10,067 bases of DNA, from contig JAFLSP010000059.1 of NCBI GenBank assembly GCA_022510885.1, positions 1 through 10,067 on the forward strand, read 5' to 3'. The stretch is from Treponema sp. Its GTDB lineage: Bacteria > Spirochaetota > Spirochaetia > Treponematales > Treponemataceae. This document shows positions 4,288 through 10,067 of this stretch, piece by piece; the stretch's first letter is position 1; each line of letters begins with the position of its first letter. A program made the position numbers and the translations under genes. Under the pieces are notes generated by a model. The model was not told the DNA's origin, searched no databases, and saw nothing but the letters and a program-made list of their open reading frames with translations.

Positions 4288-6402
4288 ATGAGAAAACGGG
4301 GAACTTACAGGCTCATTGTCGCGTTGCTGTTTGCGTGTGTGGCGGGCGGTGCGTTCGCGCAGCAGATTATCAGCCCGGTCGCAGGCACGTGGGCAAACCG
4401 GCAGCCGCTGGTACTGGATACGAGCGACGGCACGGAATATTTCTATTCATATTCGGGAACAGACCCGCTTACGTCGGGCTTTGCCTATGACGGGCCTGTG
4501 CTGATAGACGCGACGGGCGATATACAGGTGCGCGTGCTTGCGGTCAAAGGCGACCGGCAGGAAGAGCTGACCATCTCGTACCGGGTCGCCGAGCAGACGA
4601 CGACGGACGGCACGGCGCGTCGGTTTGTGGACTCCGTACACCGCAATCCGCTCATCTTGTACCGCTACGGAAGCGCGGTGCAGATTCCCGAGTCCTTGCG
4701 CTATGCCCTGGGCGACGACGGACGGTCGTTCGCGGCTGGCACGACGCTTTCCCTGTCTCCGGCAAACCGCCTGTCGCGCTATCTTCCGTGCACCATTACC
4801 GACGGTGAGCGGCAGTGGCGGTTCGTCATCTTCGTTTCGGGCGGGGAAGCGGGCGTGCTTGCCAAGCAGAACGTTCCCTTTGAAATCAACGGCTGGAATG
4901 AGTTTGTGTGGAAAGGCGAGCGGCTCATCTACGCGATAGACGACGGGCTGTGGTCGGCAGACCGCGTACCCCAGTACCTCGACCGCTCCAAGTCGCACAC
5001 CATCCGTTGGCAGAGCGTCGCGTATGAAAAGGGCAATCCCGTGCAGACGTTCGTCTTGCCGCCCATGCCGACGCTTGACGTGCGCGCCAACGCAAAAGAC
5101 AAAGGCCCCGTCACGTTCACGATTCGCGGCGACACGCGCTACCGCATGGAACTGGTCTCGTCGGGCACGAGCGGCGGCGTGGCGGACAACGTGGGCTTGT
5201 TCACGTCGGCAACGTTCGACACCTTTGCGGGCGACGCGATTGACGGCACGGCGCTGTTTGCGGTCTACTGCGACGGCGTGTATCAGGGCAACCTGAGCGC
5301 GGACTATGCGATTGACAACAAGCCGCCGGCAAAGCCGGAATTCCTGGCGTCTGCGGACGGCCTCTATGCGCGCACGACGGTTGACGTGCGGATTGTGGCG
5401 GAGGCGGGGAGCGAGGTATTCTATGCGGTGAGCGACCCCGTTCCGGTGGACGGTCTGACGAGCGGGGATGCGGCCGCGCTCGACGCAATCGGCGTGGGAA
5501 GTTACCACGTGTACGGCAATATGCCCGTGCAGCTGCCTTCGGGCGACGAGCGGGCGCAGTTCTACAAGGTGCGCGCCTATGCCACCGACCGCGCGGGAAA
5601 CACGAGCGAGGTTGCCGAATACCGCGTAATTATCGATGAATTCAACTATTATTTGGACGCGAGCGCGTCTCCCGTGGGGGCGGACGGCAGCCGCGCGCAC
5701 CCGTTTACGTCGTTCGCCCAGGCTGCGGAGGTGATTAACCGCGGACGGTTCGCGCGTTTCTACGTGTCGGGCATCGTGGAACTCCCCGCGACCGGCATAG
5801 AAATCACCTCAAACTGCGCGTTCGTGTCGCTCAAGAACGCGCGCTTTGTCCTGCCTCCGGCGGGGTCGATTGTACTGCGCACGGCGAGCCTTTCTGCGCA
5901 GGGCTGTGTGTTCGAGAAATCCTACGACCCGCGCGCGCTCGGCGGGAACGGCGCGTTCTTTACGCTTGAGAACGCGGCGGTTTCTTTCGATGCCTGCGAA
6001 ATTGTGGGCGTGTTCGGCGCGAGCGGTACGCTGTTCAATGCGTCGTCCTCCGTGCTCGACTTTACGGACACGGGGCTGACCGTGCAGGGCGATATGTATG
6101 CGTGCGGCGTGTCGTCCACGGACTCCAAGGTGACGGGCAGGAGCAGCCGCTTTGCCGCCGTGGCGCAGACGGCAGTGAATTTCAGCGTGCAGGGCGGGCT
6201 GTTCGAGCTGCGCGAAAGCGAATGCAAGGTCGTCTCGCATTTGGGGCGCATCGCGGAGCTGACCGGCACGAACGCGCGCATTACGGACACGTCCTATCTG
6301 GGCGAATTCGACAACAAAGTGAGCGCGATTCTCCCTATTTGGCAGGACGAAAAGACGCTCATGCTCGAAAACCGCGACAACACGGCGGCGGGCTTCAACT
6401 GA
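4288..6402 (+). CDS. Large exported protein with a beta-helix-like C-terminal region
   Basis: A 704-residue protein with a clear signal peptide: Lys/Arg at 2-8, hydrophobic core 9-20 and cleavage after GGAFA (residue 24). No lipobox cysteine is seen. Residues 30-100 (ISPVAGTW, GTEYFYSYSGTDP, VRVLAV) resemble the small beta-sandwich found at the C-terminus of chitobiases and in many surface proteins. A related module lies at about 347-450 (EVFYAVSDPVP, YKVRAYATDRAGNTSEV). From about 455 to 690 a segment opening with DASASP...HPFTSFAQAAEVI, followed by short beta-strand turns, resembles right-handed parallel beta-helix (DUF1565/pectate-lyase-like) proteins. No catalytic residues can be identified, so a surface or periplasmic adhesion, carbohydrate-binding or scaffold role is only a guess. 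ATG 4288 is chosen for the signal peptide and the GGGG ribosome binding region. Its stop overlaps the rnhB start. Confidence 0.85.
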   Translation: MRKRGTYRLIVALLFACVAGGAFAQQIISPVAGTWANRQPLVLDTSDGTEYFYSYSGTDPLTSGFAYDGPVLIDATGDIQVRVLAVKGDRQEELTISYRVAEQTTTDGTARRFVDSVHRNPLILYRYGSAVQIPESLRYALGDDGRSFAAGTTLSLSPANRLSRYLPCTITDGERQWRFVIFVSGGEAGVLAKQNVPFEINGWNEFVWKGERLIYAIDDGLWSADRVPQYLDRSKSHTIRWQSVAYEKGNPVQTFVLPPMPTLDVRANAKDKGPVTFTIRGDTRYRMELVSSGTSGGVADNVGLFTSATFDTFAGDAIDGTALFAVYCDGVYQGNLSADYAIDNKPPAKPEFLASADGLYARTTVDVRIVAEAGSEVFYAVSDPVPVDGLTSGDAAALDAIGVGSYHVYGNMPVQLPSGDERAQFYKVRAYATDRAGNTSEVAEYRVIIDEFNYYLDASASPVGADGSRAHPFTSFAQAAEVINRGRFARFYVSGIVELPATGIEITSNCAFVSLKNARFVLPPAGSIVLRTASLSAQGCVFEKSYDPRALGGNGAFFTLENAAVSFDACEIVGVFGASGTLFNASSSVLDFTDTGLTVQGDMYACGVSSTDSKVTGRSSRFAAVAQTAVNFSVQGGLFELRESECKVVSHLGRIAELTGTNARITDTSYLGEFDNKVSAILPIWQDEKTLMLENRDNTAAGFN

Positions 6403-6989
6403 TGGTGCTGACCTGCGGCCTTGACGAGGCGGGCAGAGGCCCGCTTGCCGGTCCCGTCACGGCGGGATGCGTCATACTGCCCGCCGACTTTCCGCTTGCC
6501 TTGCTTGCCGACTCAAAGAAACTGTCCGAGAAAAAGCGCGTCGCGGCGGAAGCCGCCATCAAAGAACACGCGCTGTGGGGACTGGGCATCGTTGACCATG
6601 CGACTATTGACGAAATCAACATCTTGCAGGCGAGCCTGCTTGCCATGCGCCGCGCCTACGAGCAGATGATGCCGCGCTTTGCCGACTGGTGCGCCGCGCA
6701 CGGCATCGAAGCGACGGCGGCACATATCAGCGCGATTGCGGACGGCACGGCCTGCCCCGACGTTCCCTGCGAGTGCCGCGCAGAGCCGAAGGCGGACGGC
6801 ACCTATCCTGCGGTCATGGCGGCGAGCATCATCGCCAAGGTTGCGCGCGACCGCATCATGGTCGAGTACGACCGCCAGTTTCCCGCCTACGGCTACGCGC
6901 GGCACAAGGGCTATCCCACGCTCGCGCACCGCCGCGTCTGCCGCGAAATCGGCCCCAGTCCTATTCAGCGGCGGAGCTTTTCGTTTTAG
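6402..6989 (+). CDS. rnhB: Ribonuclease HII
   Basis: A 195-residue enzyme that cuts the RNA strand of RNA/DNA hybrids and removes misincorporated ribonucleotides. The four catalytic acids are visible: Asp8 and Glu9 (GLDEAGRGPLAGPV), Asp114 (IADGTACPD) and Asp132 (KADGTYPAVMAASIIAKV). The 18-residue spacing of the last two matches E. coli RNase HII (Asp108/Asp126). DSKKLS (37-42) and the C-terminal GYARHKGYPT (164-173) are further family marks. ATG 6402 overlaps the preceding stop as TGATG, and no other start sits before the catalytic DEAG motif. Translation is therefore expected to be coupled to the exported-protein gene. It converges on the PUR gene with a 4-nt overlap. Length and motifs indicate a complete, active enzyme. 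Confidence 0.96.
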   Translation: MVLTCGLDEAGRGPLAGPVTAGCVILPADFPLALLADSKKLSEKKRVAAEAAIKEHALWGLGIVDHATIDEINILQASLLAMRRAYEQMMPRFADWCAAHGIEATAAHISAIADGTACPDVPCECRAEPKADGTYPAVMAASIIAKVARDRIMVEYDRQFPAYGYARHKGYPTLAHRRVCREIGPSPIQRRSFSF

Positions 6990-7405
6990 AATTCTTCTGC
7001 TGGCTTCTCGCGCTTGCTCACGACGTGCACGACCCGTCCCGTGCGCTTGATGCCGTCGTTGGGATTGCGCTCGTAGTCGCCTTTCTTGCGGTAGACCAGT
7101 TTCTTGTCGCCGTCGCCCCTGCCATACTTCGCTTCCTTGGCGGCTTTCTTTTCGGCGCGGGCCTTCGCCTTTGCCCGGCGGTCTTTTTCGATGAATTTGA
7201 GCGAATCGTCCAGTCCCGCCAAAAATTGCTGCATGTCTTCGGCAAACACCGCAATCTGGTGACGGTCAAAATCCGCGCCCTCGCCCTTCTTGCTCTCGAC
7301 GACTTGCAGGAACACGTCGCCCGTGCGGTTTTCCTTGACATTAAAAAAATACGAGCGGTTCTCCAGCATGACCTGCGTCGTATACAGTTCTCCGCGGATT
7401 CCCAT
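6986..7405 (-). CDS. PUR-family DNA/RNA-binding protein
   Basis: A 139-residue protein whose first 73 residues match the bacterial PUR-alpha-like repeat (DUF3276): GELYTTQVMLENRSYFFNVKEN, then DVFLQVVESKK, then a helix containing FAEDMQQFLAGLDDSLKF. Such proteins dimerise to form a Whirly-like fold that binds single-stranded and duplex nucleic acid; the Borrelia homologue BpuR regulates genes by binding DNA and RNA. Residues 74-110 are a Lys/Ala/Arg-rich predicted helix (KDRRAKAKARAEKKAAKEAK), followed by a basic tail up to about residue 134, so this protein carries an extra nucleic-acid-binding extension beyond the core. ATG 7405 has a strong ribosome binding site AAGGAAGG (7418-7411) and its own promoter. 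PUR proteins are typical of spirochaetes and Bacteroidetes. Confidence 0.85.
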   Translation of the reverse strand: MGIRGELYTTQVMLENRSYFFNVKENRTGDVFLQVVESKKGEGADFDRHQIAVFAEDMQQFLAGLDDSLKFIEKDRRAKAKARAEKKAAKEAKYGRGDGDKKLVYRKKGDYERNPNDGIKRTGRVVHVVSKREKPAEEF

Positions 7406-7410
7406 AGTGT

Positions 7411-7418
7411 CCTTCCTT
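7411..7418 (-). promoter_or_regulatory. Ribosome binding site of the PUR gene
   Basis: On the minus strand AAGGAAGG ends 5 nt before ATG 7405. It decides the start, because the frame is open further upstream to about 7648 inside the cysteine desulfurase gene. Confidence 0.8.
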
Positions 7419-7439
7419 GCCGCTGTGATGATTTCCCCC

Positions 7440-7468
7440 ACGATACCATATTGCGGCACTTTGCGCAA
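7440..7468 (-). promoter_or_regulatory. Promoter of the PUR gene
   Basis: On the minus strand TTGCGC (7468-7463), a 17-nt spacer and TATCGT (7445-7440), with TGG just before the hexamer as an extended -10. It lies in the 77-nt gap after the cysteine desulfurase stop, so the PUR gene can be expressed independently of the aroB operon. The predicted start is near 7433, giving a leader of about 28 nt. Confidence 0.6.
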
Positions 7469-7482
7469 TGACCTGCGGCGCG

Positions 7483-8664
7483 TCAGCGCGCGAATGTGGC
7501 GTGTATGTCCCGCACCGCCGCAAGCAGGTCGCTCATGCCCTGTTCCGTGGTGTGCGGCCCGAAGCTGAAACGCACGGCGGTGTCCTGCACCTCGCGGCTT
7601 GCGCCCATCGCGCTCAGGACGGGGCGGCTCTGCTTTTTCGCCGAGCACGCGCTGCCCGTGGAGATTCTAAAGCCCTTTTCGTCGAGCGCGCGCACCATGA
7701 CGTTGCCGGGAATCCCCCGGAACGCCGCCTGCACCACGAAGGGCGAGAACCGCTCCCCGTCGCCGCCGGAGCGGCAGGCAGGCACGAGCGTACAGCCGTC
7801 GATTTCGGCCAGTGCCGCCACGAACGCGCGCGTGCGCGCCGCCTGTTCCGCCGCCCGCCGCGCGGCCTCGCCCTGTTCCGCCGGCCGCAGGTAGTGGCGG
7901 CTGAGGCAGTCGGCAAAAGCGAGCGCGCCGAAGAGGTTTTCCGTGCCGCTGCGGACGCGCTGCTCCTGCCCGCCGCCGACGAGGAAGGGCTGTATCGGCT
8001 TTGCGAGGTAGAGCAGCCCGATGCCGCGCGGCCCGCAGATTTTGTGCGCGCTGAGCGACGCGCTGTCTATGCCCGGGTGCGCGAGGTCGAGCGGGACTTT
8101 CCCCGCCGCCTGCACGCAGTCCGTGTGGAAATGCGGGCGGCGTTTGCCCGCGCTCGCGCGCGTGATGGCGTCGGCAATGGCGGCGATGTCCTGTATGCAG
8201 CCGGTCTCGTTGTTCACCGCCATGACGGTGACGAACAGCGTGTCGCCCGTGACGCGCTGCGCGACCGCCTCCGGCCTGATGAAGCCGTCCCCGTCGGGGG
8301 GGATGCTTTCGACGGCGTAGCCGAGCCGCGCAAGCAGGGCGCACTGCTCGCGCAGGGCGGGATGCTCAATCGCGCTCACGAGGATTTTTCCTTTGTTCGG
8401 CTTTGTCAGCACGGAAAGCAGCGGGATGTGGTCGGCCTCGGTGCCGCCGCTCGTAAAAATGAGCTGCTCCGCGCGCACGCCGAGCGCGTCCGCGCACTGC
8501 TGCCGCGCCTCCTCAAGCAGCCGCCGCGCCGCCTGTCCCGCCGCGTGCGGGCTGGAGGGGTTTCCGTAGGCTTCGAGCGAGCGGTCGAGCGCGTTCTGGA
8601 GGATGTCCGGGTCCGGGGGGCTGGTCGCCGCCCAGTCGAAGTAGCGCGCGGTTTCCTGCGTCAT
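7483..8664 (-). CDS. Cysteine desulfurase (NifS/IscS-type, PLP-dependent)
   Basis: A 393-residue aminotransferase class V enzyme that removes sulfur from L-cysteine to give alanine and an enzyme-bound persulfide, for Fe-S clusters and tRNA thiolation. Visible parts are the N-terminal YFDWAATSPP (8-17), SGGTEAD (72-78, PLP phosphate region), His101 (AIEHPA), NNETG (151-155), Asp182 and Gln185 (HTDCVQ), the PLP lysine Lys208 (SAHKICGPRG), RSGTEN (238-243) and the active-site Cys340 in STGSACS. The residue after SGGTEAD is His79, where Asn is usual. ATG 8664 overlaps the aroB stop as ATGA, so the two genes form a translationally coupled pair. No iscU, nfu or mnmA gene is in the window to say whether it serves Fe-S assembly or tRNA modification. 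Confidence 0.92.
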   Translation of the reverse strand: MTQETARYFDWAATSPPDPDILQNALDRSLEAYGNPSSPHAAGQAARRLLEEARQQCADALGVRAEQLIFTSGGTEADHIPLLSVLTKPNKGKILVSAIEHPALREQCALLARLGYAVESIPPDGDGFIRPEAVAQRVTGDTLFVTVMAVNNETGCIQDIAAIADAITRASAGKRRPHFHTDCVQAAGKVPLDLAHPGIDSASLSAHKICGPRGIGLLYLAKPIQPFLVGGGQEQRVRSGTENLFGALAFADCLSRHYLRPAEQGEAARRAAEQAARTRAFVAALAEIDGCTLVPACRSGGDGERFSPFVVQAAFRGIPGNVMVRALDEKGFRISTGSACSAKKQSRPVLSAMGASREVQDTAVRFSFGPHTTEQGMSDLLAAVRDIHATFAR

Positions 8665-9842
8665 CGCTCGTCCGATTCCAGCACGGCTCGCACGTCGTCG
8701 GCCTCCGCCTCGGTGATGACGGTCTCGCCGATGCCGCGCTGCAAGACGAAGCGGACGCGCGCCGTCGCGTTCTTCTTGTCCTTTTTCATCGCCTCGTAGA
8801 GCGCGTCCGCCGCCGCCTTCCTGTCCGCGAAGCGTCCGGCAAGCGCGCGGTGGAGGCAGCCCGTCTCCCACCCGAAGGAGGCGAGCAGGGCCGTGACGCG
8901 CCGCACGTAGTCCGCGCCGCACAGGTGCAGCCGCTCGCTCAGGGCCGCGGCGCGCGCCATGCCCCATGCCACCGCGTCGCCGTGGCTCACCGTGCCCAGC
9001 CCGGAACAGCTTTCGAGCGCGTGTCCGAACGTGTGCCCCAGGTTGAGCTGCATGCGGATGCCGGTCTCGGTCAGGTCCTCCTCAACCACGCGCGCCTTCG
9101 CGCTCACGCAGGAGCGAATCATCTCGCGCACGAGCGGGCCGGTGCGGTCGGTGAGGACGGACGGCGTGCGCTCCAGTTTTTCGACGAGCGGCGGGTCGTA
9201 GAGCAGGGCGGTCTTGACCACTTCCGCCATGCCGCTGCGGTATTCGTCCGCGGGCAGGCTCTGCACGAAGTGCGGGCAGACGTGGATTTTCTGCGCCGGG
9301 AAGAACGAGCCAATCATGTTCTTGTAGCTGGAGAAGTCGCAGCCCGTCTTGCCGCCCACCGCCGCGTCCACCATGCACAGGAGCGTGGTCGGCACCAGCT
9401 CGCAGTGCGCGCCGCGCTTGAAGACCGAGGCGGCGAATGCGGTCATGTCGGTAATCACGCCGCCGCCGATGCCCACGAAGACGGCGGAACGCTGCGCGTT
9501 GTGGTCGAGCGCGGCGGCGACAATCCGCAGCACGCTCTCAATCGTCTTGAATGCCTCGCCGCTTCCCAGGACGACGAGCACGTCCCTGCCGCGCACCCCC
9601 ACGAAGCCGCGCGAAAAATCCTTGCCGCCGTCCTCCGTATGGAACAGGTGCGTGAAGGGCCGGACGGCCTCAAGCGCGCAGACCGTCTCGTCGGTCACAA
9701 AAACGCGCTGCGGCCCGTCCGCGCTGCCCGGCGCGTAGAACAGCGCGTTCAGGTCGGGCGCGCCGTCATAAAAGCGGATGAACGTGCGGTCCGTCCCCGG
9801 ATGCACGGGCGGGTACTCCACGATGTTCTCTTCGTACTGCAT
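8661..9842 (-). CDS. aroB: 3-dehydroquinate synthase
   Basis: A 393-residue NAD- and zinc-dependent enzyme for step 2 of the shikimate pathway, converting DAHP to 3-dehydroquinate. Motifs in order: GGGVITDMTAFAASVFKRG (126-144), VPTTLLCMVDAAVGGKTG (150-167), Glu207 (SGMAEVVKTALL), His270 (LNLGHTFGHALE), His287 (SHGDAVAWGM) and KKDKKN (353-358). Glu207, His270 and His287 are the expected zinc ligands, with the family's 17-residue spacing between the two histidines. The length is slightly above the usual 360 or so, and the first 45 residues are divergent. ATG 9842 sits 5 nt after a -10 box, so it would be leaderless. A GTG at 9821 (codon 8), with GAAGAG before it, is a possible alternative start. 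It is the first gene of the leftward aroB-desulfurase operon. Confidence 0.93.
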   Translation of the reverse strand: MQYEENIVEYPPVHPGTDRTFIRFYDGAPDLNALFYAPGSADGPQRVFVTDETVCALEAVRPFTHLFHTEDGGKDFSRGFVGVRGRDVLVVLGSGEAFKTIESVLRIVAAALDHNAQRSAVFVGIGGGVITDMTAFAASVFKRGAHCELVPTTLLCMVDAAVGGKTGCDFSSYKNMIGSFFPAQKIHVCPHFVQSLPADEYRSGMAEVVKTALLYDPPLVEKLERTPSVLTDRTGPLVREMIRSCVSAKARVVEEDLTETGIRMQLNLGHTFGHALESCSGLGTVSHGDAVAWGMARAAALSERLHLCGADYVRRVTALLASFGWETGCLHRALAGRFADRKAAADALYEAMKKDKKNATARVRFVLQRGIGETVITEAEADDVRAVLESDER

Positions 9843-9847
9843 ACGCC

Positions 9848-9876
9848 ATTCTAGGCGAAATGACGGATTTTTTCAA
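9848..9876 (-). promoter_or_regulatory. Promoter of the aroB operon
   Basis: On the minus strand TTGAAA (9876-9871), a 17-nt spacer and TAGAAT (9853-9848). Five bases (GGCGT) separate the -10 box from ATG 9842, which predicts a leaderless or nearly leaderless mRNA. The tandem repeat array begins 31 nt upstream of the -35 box. Confidence 0.72.
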
Positions 9877-9906
9877 TGTGTGGAACGCCGCGCGGCACCT
9901 GCGCCC

Positions 9907-10044
9907 TTGCCGAAGTCACGTGGAAGCCGTTGTCAAGGCCACTTGGATGCTATTGCCGAGGCCACTTGGAAGCCGTTGCCGAAGTCGCTTGGATGCTGTT
10001 GCCGAGGTCACTTGGATGCTGTTGCCGAGGTCACTTGGATGCTG
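9907..10044 (+). repeat. Six tandem copies of a 23-bp repeat
   Basis: Six head-to-tail units start at 9907, 9930, 9953, 9976, 9999 and 10022. Each begins TTG(C/T)C(G/A)A and carries C(T/G)TGGA(A/T)GC near its end. Units 5 and 6 are identical (TTGCCGAGGTCACTTGGAT followed by GCTG). Units 1 and 3 end GGAAGCCG while 2, 4, 5 and 6 end GGATGCT plus A or G, so the first four alternate like a 46-bp dimer. Most units contain a small hairpin, CCGAG or TCAAG pairing with CTTGG across a 4-nt loop. The 23-bp period is not a multiple of three, which argues against a coding repeat. Confidence 0.95.
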
Positions 10045-10065
10045 TTATCCAAGTAAGCTCGGCAA
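10022..10065. repeat. Inverted copy of the repeat unit forming a large hairpin
   Basis: The last direct unit (arm 10022-10040) is followed after a 6-nt loop by its reverse complement (10047-10065): TTGCCGAG/CTCGGCAA and ACTTGGAT/ATCCAAGT pair perfectly on either side of a 3-by-3 internal mismatch. Read as an inverted copy it matches 17 of 19 bases; read as a seventh direct unit it matches only about half. No T run follows within the window, so a simple intrinsic terminator is not supported. Confidence 0.88.
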
Positions 10066-10067
10066 TG

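Larger units (their letters stand above)
9854..10067. other. Intergenic region upstream of aroB, without a gene
   Basis: No protein-like frame is present. One rightward frame stays open to 10056, but only by reading antisense to the aroB start and then through the 23-bp repeats. The stretch holds the aroB promoter, a perfect 10-nt palindrome GCCGCGCGGC (9887-9896) and the repeat array. The next gene must lie beyond the window. Confidence 0.6.

Noticed and set aside
4229..4288. tRNA-like element in the leader (GCTC...TTGGTAGAGC resembles a D arm)
   Set aside because: The loop is too long and no acceptor, anticodon or T arm can be folded around it; it is probably chance similarity.
4447..5700. 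417-codon leftward open frame
   Set aside because: It is antisense to the exported protein, with no plausible start region or motifs.
7468..8799. 443-codon rightward open frame
   Set aside because: It is antisense to the cysteine desulfurase, whose catalytic motifs are clear; its product is Arg/Ala-rich with no recognisable motif, as expected for a GC-rich shadow.
8850..9854. 334-codon rightward open frame
   Set aside because: It is antisense to aroB, with no ribosome binding site and a composition typical of opposite-strand reading.
9778..10056. Rightward open frame reading through the 23-bp repeats
   Set aside because: It begins antisense to aroB, and the repeat period is not a multiple of three, so the peptide pattern is a by-product of the DNA repeat.
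9907..10065. CRISPR array
   Set aside because: The units are directly adjacent without spacers and vary between copies; there are no cas genes in the window.

Overview
The window is GC-rich, gene-dense bacterial chromosome with no mobile element, phage gene or CRISPR array. The gene set (a PUR-family nucleic-acid-binding protein, a short RsmI-like methyltransferase, a TrpR homologue, a Bax-inhibitor-1-like membrane protein and a secreted beta-helix-type surface protein) best fits a spirochaete of the Treponema lineage, probably a relatively high-GC host-associated or uncultured one. That assignment is inference from protein character; no ribosomal marker is present.

Layout, left to right. 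Positions 1-142 hold no gene I can support. A sigma70-type promoter (120-148) drives a secreted protein of unknown function with an uncertain start. A separate promoter then drives a small TrpR-family repressor. A near-consensus promoter (TTGACA-N17-TATATT) drives tRNA-Pro(GGG), and 47 nt later comes a BI-1/YccA-like seven-helix membrane protein. That gene meets the leftward RsmI-like methyltransferase gene at a shared CTAG, where both stop codons lie. The methyltransferase is divergent from a rightward pair: a TIM-barrel sugar phosphate isomerase/epimerase and a low-molecular-weight protein tyrosine phosphatase, 3 nt apart. A strong promoter (TTGCAT-N17-TATTAT) and a hairpin-bearing leader precede a 704-residue exported protein. 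Its stop codon overlaps the start of rnhB (ribonuclease HII). rnhB converges, with a 4-nt overlap, on a leftward PUR-family gene that has its own promoter. Upstream of it on the minus strand are a cysteine desulfurase and 3-dehydroquinate synthase (aroB), joined by an ATGA overlap.

Beyond aroB, positions 9907-10065 hold an array of six 23-bp tandem repeats. It is followed directly by an inverted copy of the same unit, which makes a large imperfect hairpin at the window edge.

The genes are mostly housekeeping (tRNA supply, RNA/DNA hybrid removal, shikimate pathway, sulfur mobilisation) with a few regulatory and surface proteins. Two things stand out in the non-coding sequence. First, trpR, the methyltransferase gene and aroB each have a promoter -10 box only 5-6 nt before the start codon, which predicts leaderless mRNAs; three other genes (the BI-1-like protein, the isomerase and the PUR protein) have good Shine-Dalgarno sequences. 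Second, there is the 23-bp array with its orientation reversal. I found no clearly new multi-gene system; these two are the best leads.
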